A stretch of 64,000 bases of DNA from contig NW_027490175.1 of the NCBI RefSeq assembly GCF_050948175.1, forward strand, positions 496,001 to 560,000, in the 5' to 3' direction. A program made the position numbers and the translations under genes. The notes under the pieces were generated by a model. That model was not told the DNA's origin and did no database searches. It saw nothing but the letters and a program-made list of their open reading frames with translations. Positions 53,693-64,000 of the stretch are shown here, piece after piece. This stretch comes from Xylocopa sonorina (lineage: Eukaryota; Arthropoda; Insecta; Hymenoptera; Apidae). Within the stretch, counting starts at the first letter, position 1. Every line of letters starts with the position of its first letter.

Positions 53693-55131
53693 TTACGTAT
53701 CGAAGCAATAGTGTTCAAATGCTTCTTAAATCGAGATATTGCATCTCATATCTATGTTTCATGATATGATATAATATTCATTGCGAAGTGTTATGCATTC
53801 CTCGTCTACGATTCAAATGAATGTAAATGCGACACTTCCTTGCAAGAAAATAGCGTTTGCAAACGTCTACCTATCGTAGCAATAGAGTTCTAATGCTTCT
53901 TAAAACGCGATATCGCATCTCATTTCTATATTTCATGGTAAGATATAATATGATTTGCCAAGTGTTATGTATTCCTCGTCTACAATTCAAATGAATGTAA
54001 ATGCGACACTTCCTTGCAAGGAAATAGCGTTTGCAGATGTCTATGTATCGTAGCAACAGATTTCTAATGCTACTTAAAACGTGATATCGCATCTCATTCC
54101 TATGTTTCAAGGTAAGATATAATATGATTTGCGAAGTGTCATGTATTGCTCGTCTGCACGTCAAATGAATGTAAATGCGACACTTCCTTGCAAGGAAATA
54201 GCGTTTGCAGATGTCTATGTATCGTAGCAATAGATTTCTAGTGCTTCTTAAAACGTGATATCGCATGTCATTTCTATGTTTCATGGTAAGATATAATATG
54301 ATTTGCGAAGTGTCATGTATTGCACGTCTACACGTCAAATGAATGTAAATGCGACACTTCCTTGCAAGGAAATAGCGTTTGCAGATGTCTACGTATCGTA
54401 GCAATAGAGTTCTTATGATTCTTAAAACGCGATATCGCATCTCATTTCTATGTTTCATGGTAAGATATAATATGATTTGCGAAGTGTCATGTATTCCTCG
54501 TCTACACTTCAAATGAATGTAAATGCGACACTTCCTTGCTAGGAAATAGCGTCTGCAGATGTCTACGTATTGTAGCAATGGAGTTCTTATGATTCTTAAA
54601 ACGCGATATCGCATCTCATTTCTATGTTTCATGGTAAGGTCTAATATGATTTGCGAAGTGTTATGTATTCCTCGTCTACACTTCAAATGAATGTAAATGC
54701 GACACTTCCTTGCTAGGAAATAGCGTCTGCAGATGTCTAGGTATCGTAAAAATAGCGTTCTAATGCTTCTTAAAACGCGATATCGCATTCCATTTCTATG
54801 TTTCATGGTAAGGTATAATATGATTTGCGAAGTGTTATGTATTCCTCGTCTACACTTCAAATGAATGTAAATGCGGCACATCCTTGCAAGGAAATAGCGT
54901 TTGCAAACGTCTACCTATCGTAGCAATAGAGTTCTAATGCTTCTTAAAACGCAATATCGCATCTCATTTCTATGTTTCATGGTAAGGTATAATATGATTT
55001 GCGAAGTGTTATGTATTCCTCGTCTACACTTCAAATGAATGTAAATGCGACACTTCCTTGCAAGGAAATAGCGTTTGCAGATGTCTATTTATCGTAGCAA
55101 TAGATTTCTAATGCTTCTTAAAACGTGATAT
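53693..55131 (-). repeat. 174-bp satellite array, about 8 monomers
   Basis: The first ~150 bp (ttacgtatcgaagc...) continue the divergent monomer split by copy 4. From about 53850 the array switches to monomers that follow the order of 18.28-19.3 kb, with a 1011-bp stop-free frame in each (53871-54881 and 18283-19293). It ends at ATAT, the presumed target duplication of the last element. Confidence 0.93.
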
Positions 55132-56773
55132 TGTCACGTCCCGAGGTGCGGTTGCGCTCGCAACGGTGGCACAAAGTCGTAACCGTTCCCGAAAATAACG
55201 CGAATTGCGTCCGGACCGGGTTCGTTGGCGTTTCGGACTCGATAAAACGGTAACTAACACTAAACTTACCTTGCGAAGGCTTGATTCCGCTGTCTGAGTT
55301 CTCTTTCCAGGTACCTGGAGCGCCTTGGATCCGCAACCGGGATGGCGGCGGCGTACGGCTGGAACGGAGGTACGGGTCGTGCGGCGAAGGAAACCTCCTT
55401 CACAGGAACCAGGACTCGAACGCAGGAAATTGAATATTCTGGTGCATCACCCACGTATTCCCGAGCGAGACGACGAATGAACTCTCTCCTCCCCGCGCGT
55501 CGTGTACGCTTTGTCGGAGGTGCAAGGCTCATCGAGAATACTTGAACTTCGGTTGAATACGGCACGGCTAAGCGTTGGTTCGCTCTAGCTTACCGGGATC
55601 GACCTGGGCGCAAGATATTCTGTACACGGTAGAAGTGAGGATGGAGCAACTAAGCGCTGGTTCGCTCTAGTCGTCGAGCCTCAAGACTATCGTAGATGAG
55701 ATATAGAATTAGAATAATCGCGAGCGTACCCGTGGATTAGAATTAAGGAATTGTATTTGAACTCGAATAAAGATACTTTGAATCTGGTAAAAATAAACTA
55801 TATTCTATGATTTCACTATACTAGATACACTTGACTAAATTCTAAGTTACTGACTAGCGATTACAATGAGAATTAGAAATAGTATAAGGTATCGAATGGA
55901 CTCCGCTATGGGAGTATGGATAGAGACGAATGCATTAGAGCTAATTGCTCGTTGCGAATGAGCCTATTGCTCGGATCGGAGGTGCATCGTTCGGATGCTG
56001 GATTAGAACTCCTCGGTTCGGAGATGAGATGCGAACTCTCCAGTTCGGAGGTGAGATTGGAACTCCTCCGTTCGGAGGCGAGATTGGAACTCTCCCGTTC
56101 GGAGATGAGATACGAACTCTCCAGTTCGGAGATGAGTTTGGAACTCTCCAGTTCGGAGATGAGTTGGGAACTCTCCGGTTCGGAGATGAGACGCGAACTG
56201 ACTCTCGGATCTCGCGTCCGCGACCTCCTCGGGTCGCGCGGCGCGCGAGTCGCTGGGCCCTCGCGGTGGGGCGGACGGTCGGAGTAGGGCGGCCGCTCGG
56301 CCCTCGTGGTGGGGCGGCCGTTCGGAGTGGGGCGCGGCCCGCGTTAAGCGTGAGCCGCGAGCGTCGAGTGTGCGCGCGAGTGCACGGAACATAACCGTGC
56401 ATGAGTAAAATATATACATATATTTACTTAAATCTAGGTGTGTGTTGGTGTGTATGTACATATATGAGTAGTGTGCTTATTCTAATCCCACATGTACGAG
56501 AAGTACGTATAGGGCTTCGTGATCGCTGGGGATTCGACCCAGTATGTGTCGGAGAGCTCCTCGCCCTCGTAATACGGGGTGAAGTCCTCCCCCTCGTGTG
56601 TGGAGATCGCGCGTGGGCGCGGCATGCTGCATCCCTCTTCCCTCTCGTACCTTTGTCTCCTTCTGTAGGGACGGCGAGTCGGCGGGTGGCCCGTGTGCAG
56701 GGGCTCCGGATACGGATGCTGGGGATGATGAGGTGGACGCCGGAGGGTGGCAGGCGGTACGCCTGACGTTACA
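55132..56773 (-). repeat. 3' LTR of copy 5 (7-unit minisatellite)
   Basis: 1642 bp, the longest LTR here; seven 27-bp units at 56011-56199 account for the extra length over the 1534-bp form. Subtype A (gattagaattaagg, gtacacgg, cgacctgg, ggttgaatacgg on the plus strand). It shares cacctcc and the ccttatact variant with the solo LTR at 2.8 kb. Confidence 0.95.
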
Positions 56774-59700
56774 CCACCCCCCTTGGAAAAAGAATCTCGG
56801 CCATGCCGAGATCTCTTGTCTGTTGGGTAGATTTCGGGATGCTGGATCCTTCTCTTGGTCCTGTCGGCTGGATGCTGCGGAATCTGTGGTTTTTCGCCTG
56901 GTTGATCCTGGCGATAACGTTTGGAGTTTGGACCGTGGCTGCGGGCTTCCTTCGGATTGCAGGCACTTTCGTCGCTTTCACTTTCAGCGTTCGTTTGAAT
57001 GTCACTGCTCTCACTGGCTTCATTTTCAGTTTTTCGCACTTTTCTTTCACTAGCATCCATACTCTGCATACTATGCATTCGCTTACAAATTTTGATTTTG
57101 TTCGTATGAACAATTTTATGGCGCCCTTTTACATTCAGCTTAACATTACAGTTGCCCAAAATTTCGAGGATACGGTACGGTCCAGAATACTGTGCCTGGA
57201 ACTTATGTTTGTTCGGCTCTTTTAAAAGATAGACCCATTGGCCTACCTCGAAGTTTTGGACATTGAGATTTCGGTCATAATAATATTTAGAACGGCGTTT
57301 CGCATTGTCTAGATTGGCTTTAGCCAAATCCTGAGATTTCGAGATTTTCTCCTGAAGTTGTATAAGATAGTCGCTATAAGTTTCGTTATCAGAGATGTCC
57401 TGAAAAGGAGTGGCTGACGGCGTCCTAGCTATCCTGCCGAACACTAGTTCGTGTGGGGTGTATAATGTACCCTCGTGCACACTGGTGTTGTATGAAAACA
57501 TTGCATACGGTAACCAATTCACCCAATCGTTACTCGACTCTATGTAATGCTTCAGATATTCGGCCAGGACGTGGTGAGATCGTTCAACGGACCCGTTTGT
57601 CTGTGGATGGAACGCAGTGGACTTGTATTGCTTAATACGGAATTTGATTGCTATGGCTTTAATCAAGCTATTTATAAAGTTCGAACCTTGGTCCGTGAGT
57701 ATGCCTTTCGGGCATCCGTACTTACAAATGAATTCTTTTATTAAAGCTTCGGCAATGTCTACTGCGGTGGTGGTTTTGAGAGGAACTGCGACTGAGTATT
57801 TAGTGAGGAGATCTTGGATCGTGAGGATACTTGTATAACCGTCGGAAGTTTCGGGAAGAGGACCCATTACGTCCATTGAAATCTTATCGAATGCCCTGCC
57901 AGGGGTGTCGGTTAAAGTGAGAGGCTGTCTGGTCTTTACCCGGACCAGTTTCTCTGTCTGACAACTTTTACATTTGCCAATATATTCTTGTATTTGTGTT
58001 TTCATGTTTGGCCAAAAGTATTGTTGTCTGATGCGAGAATAAGTTTTATTAACCCCTTTGTGACCTCCCACAGGGGAGTCGTGGTTTTCTCTTATTATTT
58101 TCAGTCGCTCTTCGACCGAAGGGGTTTTAATGAGGCCCTGGCAGACCGTAATCTGGACAGTTGTTTCGTAGAACAGGTCCTGAAGGATTTTCTGGATTCG
58201 GGACCAGGATACGGAGTCTAGATAGGTTTGTGCGATACTAAATGTTTGTAATTGTAATTCGTTTACAACGTCGCACAAGGATCTGAATGTTTCTATTACG
58301 GTCTGGAAATTGATTGATCTGGTGGAATGTTCGACGATTGGAAGCTGGATTTGGAATTCGTTTCCGATTTTTATGACTTTGGCTTTGGTAAGAACGTGAT
58401 TTTTGTTTGGAAGGAATTTTTCAGCGTTCGCTAGATCTTTGGCGCCCGTGTCATAGGGGTGCCCAGATTGCGTGACGAAGACAACTACATTGTCTCGTCG
58501 CGTTGATAATGCGTCACGGCTGAAATTAAATAGAGGTTCGCGTCGGAAAAATTCATTTGGAGCAGGAGTATAGAAGTCGGTGCTGTCGCTGGCGACTTGC
58601 GGAGGTGGTGCTGTGTTGGTACGGAAGGACGTGCCTGGAGTCGGTAATTCAGGTTCTGATGTTACCGGAGTAGGAGGAGGCGCTAGTGTGGTATACTTTT
58701 TACGGGTTTCCGGAGGCACATCGAAGATGTCGTCCTCCGAGTTTTCTGAATACGAGAGCGGAAAAATTTGAGCGGGATTCCGCGACAATGCGTCCGCATT
58801 AAGGTTCGTTTTTCCACTTTTATAGACCATCTCGTAGTCAAATTCCGCTAACTTAAGCCTCCACCGTACGAGTCTACTTGACGGGTCCTTGACCGAATTC
58901 ATCCACACTAACGGTCGATGGTCGGTAACGAGTTTGAATTGATTACCGTATATGTATGGACGAAAGTAATGGACGGCGTAGACAATCGCCAGACACTCCT
59001 TCTCGATCGTGGAGTAGTTTTTCTCCGCAGCGTTTAACAGTCGCGACGTGTACGCGATTGGCAAGTCGCGGCCTATTGGTCCTTGACTCAAGATAGCACC
59101 AATAGCTTCGGCGGACGCGTCGGTCGTTATCACGAATGGTTGTTTGAAGTTGGGGTACTGCAAGATAGGCGCTTCGCATAGGCAATCTCGGAGTTTGACG
59201 AATGAATTCTCTTGCTCGTTACGCCATACAAAGGGCGCGTCTTTTTTTAACAAATTTGTAAGTGGCTTAGCAATATTAGAAAAATTTGCCATGAACCGCC
59301 TGTAGTATCCCGCGAGCCCGAGGAATTGTTTGATCTGTTTCGCGTTGCGCGGGCGCGGAAAATTTTTGACGGCGCTAATTTTCGCAGGGTCAGGTTTTAC
59401 ACCGTGCTCACTGATAATATGACCCAAATAGCTTACTTCTCTCCTCAAGAATTCGCACTTATCCGGCTGCAATACTAAATTAGCTTCTTTGAGCCGTTGA
59501 GTTAATTTATCGAATTTAAGTCGATGTTCTTGAAGAGAGCTAGCGTAGATAACAATGTCGTCCAAATAGACGAAAATTTCGTTCCCCTGGAGACCGGACA
59601 GGACATTGTCCATAAGTCGTTGGAACGTCGCTGGCGCATTTTTTAATCCGAATGGCATTCTTTTAAATTCATAATGCCCGTGAGGCGTCGAAAAAGCGGT

Positions 59701-61205
59701 TTTGGGAGCATCGGCGGGCTCCATTGGGATCTGGTGAAATCCGCTCGCGAGATCGAATGTACTAAAATACTTGGCGCTCCCGAGCTGATCAAGTATCTCG
59801 GTAATGCAAGGGAGGGGATAGGCATCGGCGACAGATTTCTCATTGAGTGCGCGGTAGTCGATGACGACGCGCCATTGCTTGTTGCCCAAGGAGTCCGGTT
59901 TCTTTGGGACAACCCACAATGGCGAATTATATGGTGATTTTGAGAGATGACACCATTTTGTAAAAATTTGTCGACTTGTCGTCGAATCTCCTCCTTATGA
60001 GCTGGTGGGAAACGGTATTGTTTCACATTGACGGGGCGGTCGTCGACGGTTGGAATCTTGTGCGTGGTTGCTGACGTATGCCCTAATTTATCCCCCTCAA
60101 TGTGAAAAAGCTCCTGCGTGCTTTGAACGAGACGGACGACGTGCTCTCTTTCCTCTGCGTTGAGGTGGTCGAGACGGAGGAGACTAAGAATTCGATCTAA
60201 GCGAGATTTCGAAAGGTTGGCGGATTTCGATGTTTGTTTTAACGGCGCCTGTTGTACATTATTTTTAACCGCCTGAGCATAGGAGATTTGCTGAGTATTC
60301 GCGATTTTGCAACGCGAAGGAGGAGTTTCGATTGTCGAGTATGGTGTCTGACTCGAGAAAGAAATAGAAGTTTTCCCTTTTTGGGATGAGCCGATCGGTA
60401 CGGCGGATACGTTGGATTTAGTAGATTTAGAAAAAACCGGATAGAGCGACGGACTATCCTCCTCGTGGAGGGGAGTCATGATTTGCGCGGGCTCGAGTAT
60501 GATCTCTGGTAACGCGATTTCGACGGCGCGGTCGGATGAATTAATTATTCGAGTTACCGCTTTGCCCCGAATTACTCTGACGAGAGCGTTTCCGAAAAAT
60601 ATGCCCGGCGCAAGATCGATACGAGGAATTATACCTTCCGCGAGATTCGAATTAACTACGCGGACCTTGATACCGATATTTGATCTCGGCGGAATGGAGA
60701 TACGGTCTCCTGACTTCGGAGAAGCTGCTTTGTCTTGCGTTCGAAGCTTCGATTTCGTTGTTGCATCGCGTTTCAGCGGAGGCGATGATTTACGCGGCGG
60801 GCGCGGCGGCGGAGGGGGAATAGATTCCGTGCGCGGCGCTTGTTTACGTTTCGGCGATAGGAGAGGCTTTATTTTCGAGTCCGGTGACGGTTCCTCGAGT
60901 GCTTCGATATCGTCTTCGAAAGGAATTCTCTTACCATTCCATTTGATTATTTTATTTGGAAAAGAGATTTCTGCGTCCATACAGAACCCGGAGCCGAGGA
61001 TCCCGCTTGGTTTAAGGGGAAAATCATCCTCGACCACATTAAAAGGAACGACGCGACCGAAAATGACAAGATTCACCGTCCCTAAGGTTGCGGTTTTGCC
61101 ATCGGTTACCCCTGTTATTATGACGATCTCGGACTTATCGATTCGCGCGGATGCTTTTAGAGCCGAACGTTTTATAATATTTATTTCCGCCCCAGTGTCC
61201 ACCAT
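56482..61205 (-). pseudogene. pol: Pol of copy 5, broken by a 4-nt deletion before the RT core
   Basis: The other copies have 4728 bp over this stretch and this one 4724. At 59941-59946 the sequence tgagagatg replaces tgacggagagatg, so four bases are gone. The frame is normal from the protease to about residue 421 (NGVIS), then runs out of frame for about 100 codons to a stop at 59643. The rest of pol (RT core, RNase H, integrase, tail) is open from 59919 in the proper frame but has no plausible start of its own; its first codon there is TTG. Changes elsewhere include RRFMANF, KFLPNKN and SMDASE. This copy should not make a full Pol and would depend on other copies. Confidence 0.93.
56774..56812 (-). 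promoter_or_regulatory. Polypurine tract and hairpin of copy 5
   Basis: PPT at 56774-56784 and hairpin at 56794-56812, both unchanged, so the cis signals remain intact although pol is broken. Confidence 0.85.
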
Positions 61206-61276
61206 GAAGCGAGTTGGTGAAATTAGAAGGTCGGACTTTAAAATTACGTTTGGCGTGCTAGTTTTTCCGGTTATGT

Positions 61277-62596
61277 TTATCGCGGCGTTTCGTCGATTTC
61301 CGCGTTGGAGTTGTTCGCGGCGAGAGGACGGACTTGGTGCGCGGCCTCGCCACCTGTCTCGCGGCGGGTGCGGAGGCCATTGTCGTTTCCCGAATTTTTA
61401 TTTACCGCGTTGTTGTACTGCCTTTTTCGGCACTCGCCTATTTCGTGCCCCGGGGTCTTGCAATAGCGACAAAATTTGGGCGCGTCCCTGGCTACGATTT
61501 GTCTCGGTTGTTCGTACGCGGGGCCTCGAGTAGGAGGCGGTACGTCCCTGGATCGCAAGTATTCCTGCGGTCGGTACGGCGATGGCGGTCTGAGCCGACA
61601 CTCGGTCGCGTAATGTCCGATATTATTGCATTTTCGGCAAATAATTTCGGCTGGTTTTTCGCGCGATTCTGGTCGCGCGACACGCGATCTACCTAGCCGG
61701 TTGCAATCACGTTCGTGCATTTGATAGAGCTCCCGCGCTCGAGCGAACGTTTCTCGCAATGTACCGAATGAATTTACAGTCATTTGCATTCGAATTTCCG
61801 GAATGAGACCGTCTTTAAAACATTGTAGGGTGAGCGCGTCTACGTCATCGAGCGATTCCGGTGTGTCTCGTCGAGCAAGCCTTTCGCAATCAATTATAGC
61901 GGTTCTAAGATCTTTTACTCGACCGATGTAATCTAGAATGTGCTCGTTCGCGCGCATAAATATATTGGCAAGTTCACCCCGATAATGATGAGCTGATTTT
62001 ACGGAGCAAAATGTGCTGCGAAGAACGTCCGTTAATTCGAGTATTGTGTAACACGGCTCGTCTTCTAGCGCGGCGTAGGCACGACCCTTGAGTTTTCCCT
62101 TAAGCAGGCGTGTGAAGGTTCGCTCGCACCCATTAGGGATAAGCTCATAAGCGCGTTTACACGCTCGGGTAAACTGAAGAATGGGAATGTTCTGACCGTC
62201 GAATGTCGGCACGGCTTCGAGGGCCTGCTTAAGCGATAGCTCGTCGTGTTGCGAACTATTTGTATTGAAATCAGAGCTCGAATTATGTGCGGAAAGCGGA
62301 TTTCCCCGAGGAATATCCAGCGAAACGGTATCGTCGCGCGTTAAATCAGGCGTTCTGCGAATAGATTCTAATTCACGACGTAAAATTTCTATTTGCTGGA
62401 GCAACGCGGCATTACTCGGATCGGTCGCTTTCGTATTTTTCGCGGAAGTATTTGGTTGCGCGGTACTAGGAAGAGGCTCGGCGATAGCGTCTTGGAAATC
62501 AAGCGTTCTGCTAGTGCGTTTTTCGCGTTCGGAATCGGCCATCGCGGCGGCTCGCTGTGTCTGCTGGCGCGTTTTTGTCGGAGTCCGGGTTGCCAT
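61277..62596 (-). CDS. gag: Gag of copy 5
   Basis: 439 residues, intact, without YRDA. It resembles copy 2 (KRTSRT, QPNTSA) with its own LSAHNSSS change; the QMTVNS residue is as in copies 3 and 4. Both CCHC knuckles are present. It could still supply particles although its pol is frameshifted. Confidence 0.95.
   Translation of the reverse strand: MATRTPTKTRQQTQRAAAMADSEREKRTSRTLDFQDAIAEPLPSTAQPNTSAKNTKATDPSNAALLQQIEILRRELESIRRTPDLTRDDTVSLDIPRGNPLSAHNSSSDFNTNSSQHDELSLKQALEAVPTFDGQNIPILQFTRACKRAYELIPNGCERTFTRLLKGKLKGRAYAALEDEPCYTILELTDVLRSTFCSVKSAHHYRGELANIFMRANEHILDYIGRVKDLRTAIIDCERLARRDTPESLDDVDALTLQCFKDGLIPEIRMQMTVNSFGTLRETFARARELYQMHERDCNRLGRSRVARPESREKPAEIICRKCNNIGHYATECRLRPPSPYRPQEYLRSRDVPPPTRGPAYEQPRQIVARDAPKFCRYCKTPGHEIGECRKRQYNNAVNKNSGNDNGLRTRRETGGEAAHQVRPLAANNSNAEIDETPR
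61343..61391 (-). promoter_or_regulatory. Gag-pol -1 frameshift signal of copy 5
   Basis: Heptamer at 61385-61391 and stem arms ending at 61343-61348 (element orientation), preserved without change. Confidence 0.85.
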
Positions 62597-62647
62597 ATCT
62601 AGTTTCGCGGTTCCTTTCGGCGGAATTTCCGGAGGAAACGCGTGGCT

Positions 62648-62665
62648 ATCCCACCGCTGTCACCA
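62648..62665 (-). promoter_or_regulatory. tRNA primer-binding site of copy 5
   Basis: The same 18-nt PBS, 13 nt from the LTR boundary at 62679. Confidence 0.65.
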
Positions 62666-62678
62666 AAAATAACTTTCG

Positions 62679-64000
62679 TGTCACGTCCCGAGGTGCGGTT
62701 GCGCTCGCAACGGTGGCACAAAGTCGTAACCGTTCCCGAAAATAACGCGAATTGCGTCCGGACCGGGTTCGTTGGCGTTTCGGACTCGATAAAACGGTAA
62801 TTAACACTAAACTTACCTTGCGAAGGCTTGATTCCGCTGTCTGATTTCTCTTTCTAGGTACCTGGAGCGCCTTGGATCCGCAACCGGGATGGCGGCGGCG
62901 TACGGCTGGAACGGAGGTACGGGTCGTGCGGCGAAGGAAACCTCCTTCACAGGTACCAGGACTCGAACGCAGGAAATTGAATATTCTGGTGCATCACCCA
63001 CGTATTCCCGAGCGAGACGACGAATAAACTCTCTCCTCCCCGCGCGTCGTGTACGCTTTGTCGGAGGTGCAAGGCTCGTCGAGAATACTTGAACTTCGGT
63101 CGAGTACGGCGCGGCTAAGCGTTGGTTCGCTCTAGCTTACCGGGATCAACCTGGGCGCAAGATATTCTGTATACGGTAGAAGTGAGGATGGAGCAACTAA
63201 GCGCTGGTTCGCTCTAGTCGTCGAGCCTCAAGACTATCGCAGATGAGATATAGAAATAGAATAATCGCGAGCGTACCCGTGGAGTAGAATTAAGGAATTG
63301 TATTTGGACTCGAATAAAGATACTTTGAATCTGGTAAAAATAAACTATATTCTATGATTTCACTATACTAAATACACTTGACTAAGTTCTAAGTTACTGA
63401 CTAGCGATTACAATGAGAATTAGAAATAGTATAAAGTATCGAATGGACTCCGCTATGGGAGTATGGATAGAGACGAATGCATTAGAGCTAATTGCTCATT
63501 GCGAATGAGCCTATTGCTCGGATCGGAAGTGCATCGTTCGGATGCTGGATTAGAACTCCTCGGTTCGGAGATGAGATACGAACTCTCCAGTTCGGAGATG
63601 AGATACCAACTCTCCCGTTCGGAGGTGAGATTGGAACTCTCCAGTTCGGAGATGAGTTGGGAACTCTCCGGTTCGGAGATGAGACGTGAACTGACTCTCG
63701 GATCTCGCGTCCGCGACCTCCTCGGGTCGCGCGGCGCGCGAGTCGCTGGGCCCTCGCGGTGGGGCGGACGGTCGGAGTAGGGCGGCCGCTCGGCCCTCGT
63801 GGTGGGGCGGCCGTTCGGAGTGGGGCGCGGCCCGCGTTAAGCGTGAGCCGCGAGCGTCGAGTGTGCGCGCGAGTGCACGGAACATAACCGTGCATGAATA
63901 AAATATATACATATATTCACTTAAATCTAGGTGTGTGTTGGTGTGTATGTACATAGGTGAGTAGTGTGCTTATTCTAATCCCACATGTACGAGAAGTACG
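62679..64000 (-). repeat. 5' LTR of copy 5, truncated by window end (5-unit minisatellite)
   Basis: 1322 bp visible. U5 is subtype B and shares ctttctaggtacc and cacaggtacc with copy 4. The outer part carries attcacttaaatc and acataggtgag, as in copy 2. Five 27-bp units lie at 63558-63692. It does not match the 3' LTR of the same element. Confidence 0.93.

Larger units (their letters stand above)
55132..64000 (-). mobile_element. Ty3/gypsy LTR retrotransposon, copy 5: pol frameshifted, LTRs mismatched, cut by window end
   Basis: A 3' LTR (55132-56773), a 5905-bp interior and a 5' LTR from 62679 that runs past the window. The left flank ends ATAT (55128-55131); the matching right copy cannot be seen. 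Pol carries a 4-nt deletion. The two LTRs differ in minisatellite number (7 versus 5) and in many diagnostic bases (subtype A on the left, subtype B U5 on the right). One round of reverse transcription would give identical LTRs, so this copy is recombinant or converted. Confidence 0.93.

Noticed and set aside
1..64000. CRISPR array, given the many regular repeats
   Set aside because: The period is 174 bp with no unique spacers between repeats, and no cas-like genes; this is a tandem satellite.

Overview
The window is eukaryotic repeat DNA, probably pericentromeric or centromeric heterochromatin of an animal; an insect or other arthropod is likely. The grounds are a long tandem satellite with no host gene in it, and gypsy-type LTR retrotransposons with arthropod-like architecture. 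The species cannot be told from the sequence. I see no host protein gene, rRNA, tRNA or CRISPR array.

Layout. A 174-bp satellite fills about 17.6 kb (about 101 monomers) in six blocks: 1-2764 (forward), then 4299-7300, 16290-25691, 34723-35215, 44205-44663 and 53693-55131 (all in the opposite orientation). One Ty3/gypsy (Metaviridae-type) family has repeatedly inserted into it. The copies are a solo LTR (2765-4298, +), four complete elements (7301-16289 -, 25692-34722 -, 35216-44204 +, 44664-53692 -) and a fifth element (55132 to the window end, -) whose upstream LTR is cut by the window edge. The four complete copies have intact gag and pol, matching 4-bp target-site duplications (CATG, ATGT, CATG, TTAC) and LTR pairs that differ by only one or two visible bases, so they are young. 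The fifth has a 4-nt deletion in pol and two unlike LTRs.

How an element works. The LTR (1534-1642 bp) starts TGTAACGTC and ends GACGTGACA. It carries the last ~96 codons of pol, then a TATA-like promoter, a GC-rich tract, a 27-bp hairpin minisatellite of 1 to 7 units, and a U5 with a consensus 5' splice site. Internally come a tRNA primer-binding site 13 nt after the LTR, gag (439/443 aa, two CCHC knuckles), pol in the -1 frame (protease, RT, RNase H, DD35E integrase, long tail) and a polypurine tract flanked by a perfect hairpin. The gag-pol overlap holds a GGGAAAC slippery heptamer, a 6-nt spacer and a stem-loop, the standard layout for -1 ribosomal frameshifting.

Points of most interest are the frameshift cassette, the pol tail encoded in the LTR, the solo LTR lying exactly where satellite orientation flips and lacking a target duplication, repeated insertion at one spot of the 174-bp monomer, a paralogous empty site at 24.2 kb for the 44.7-kb element, and evidence of recombination between element subfamilies.
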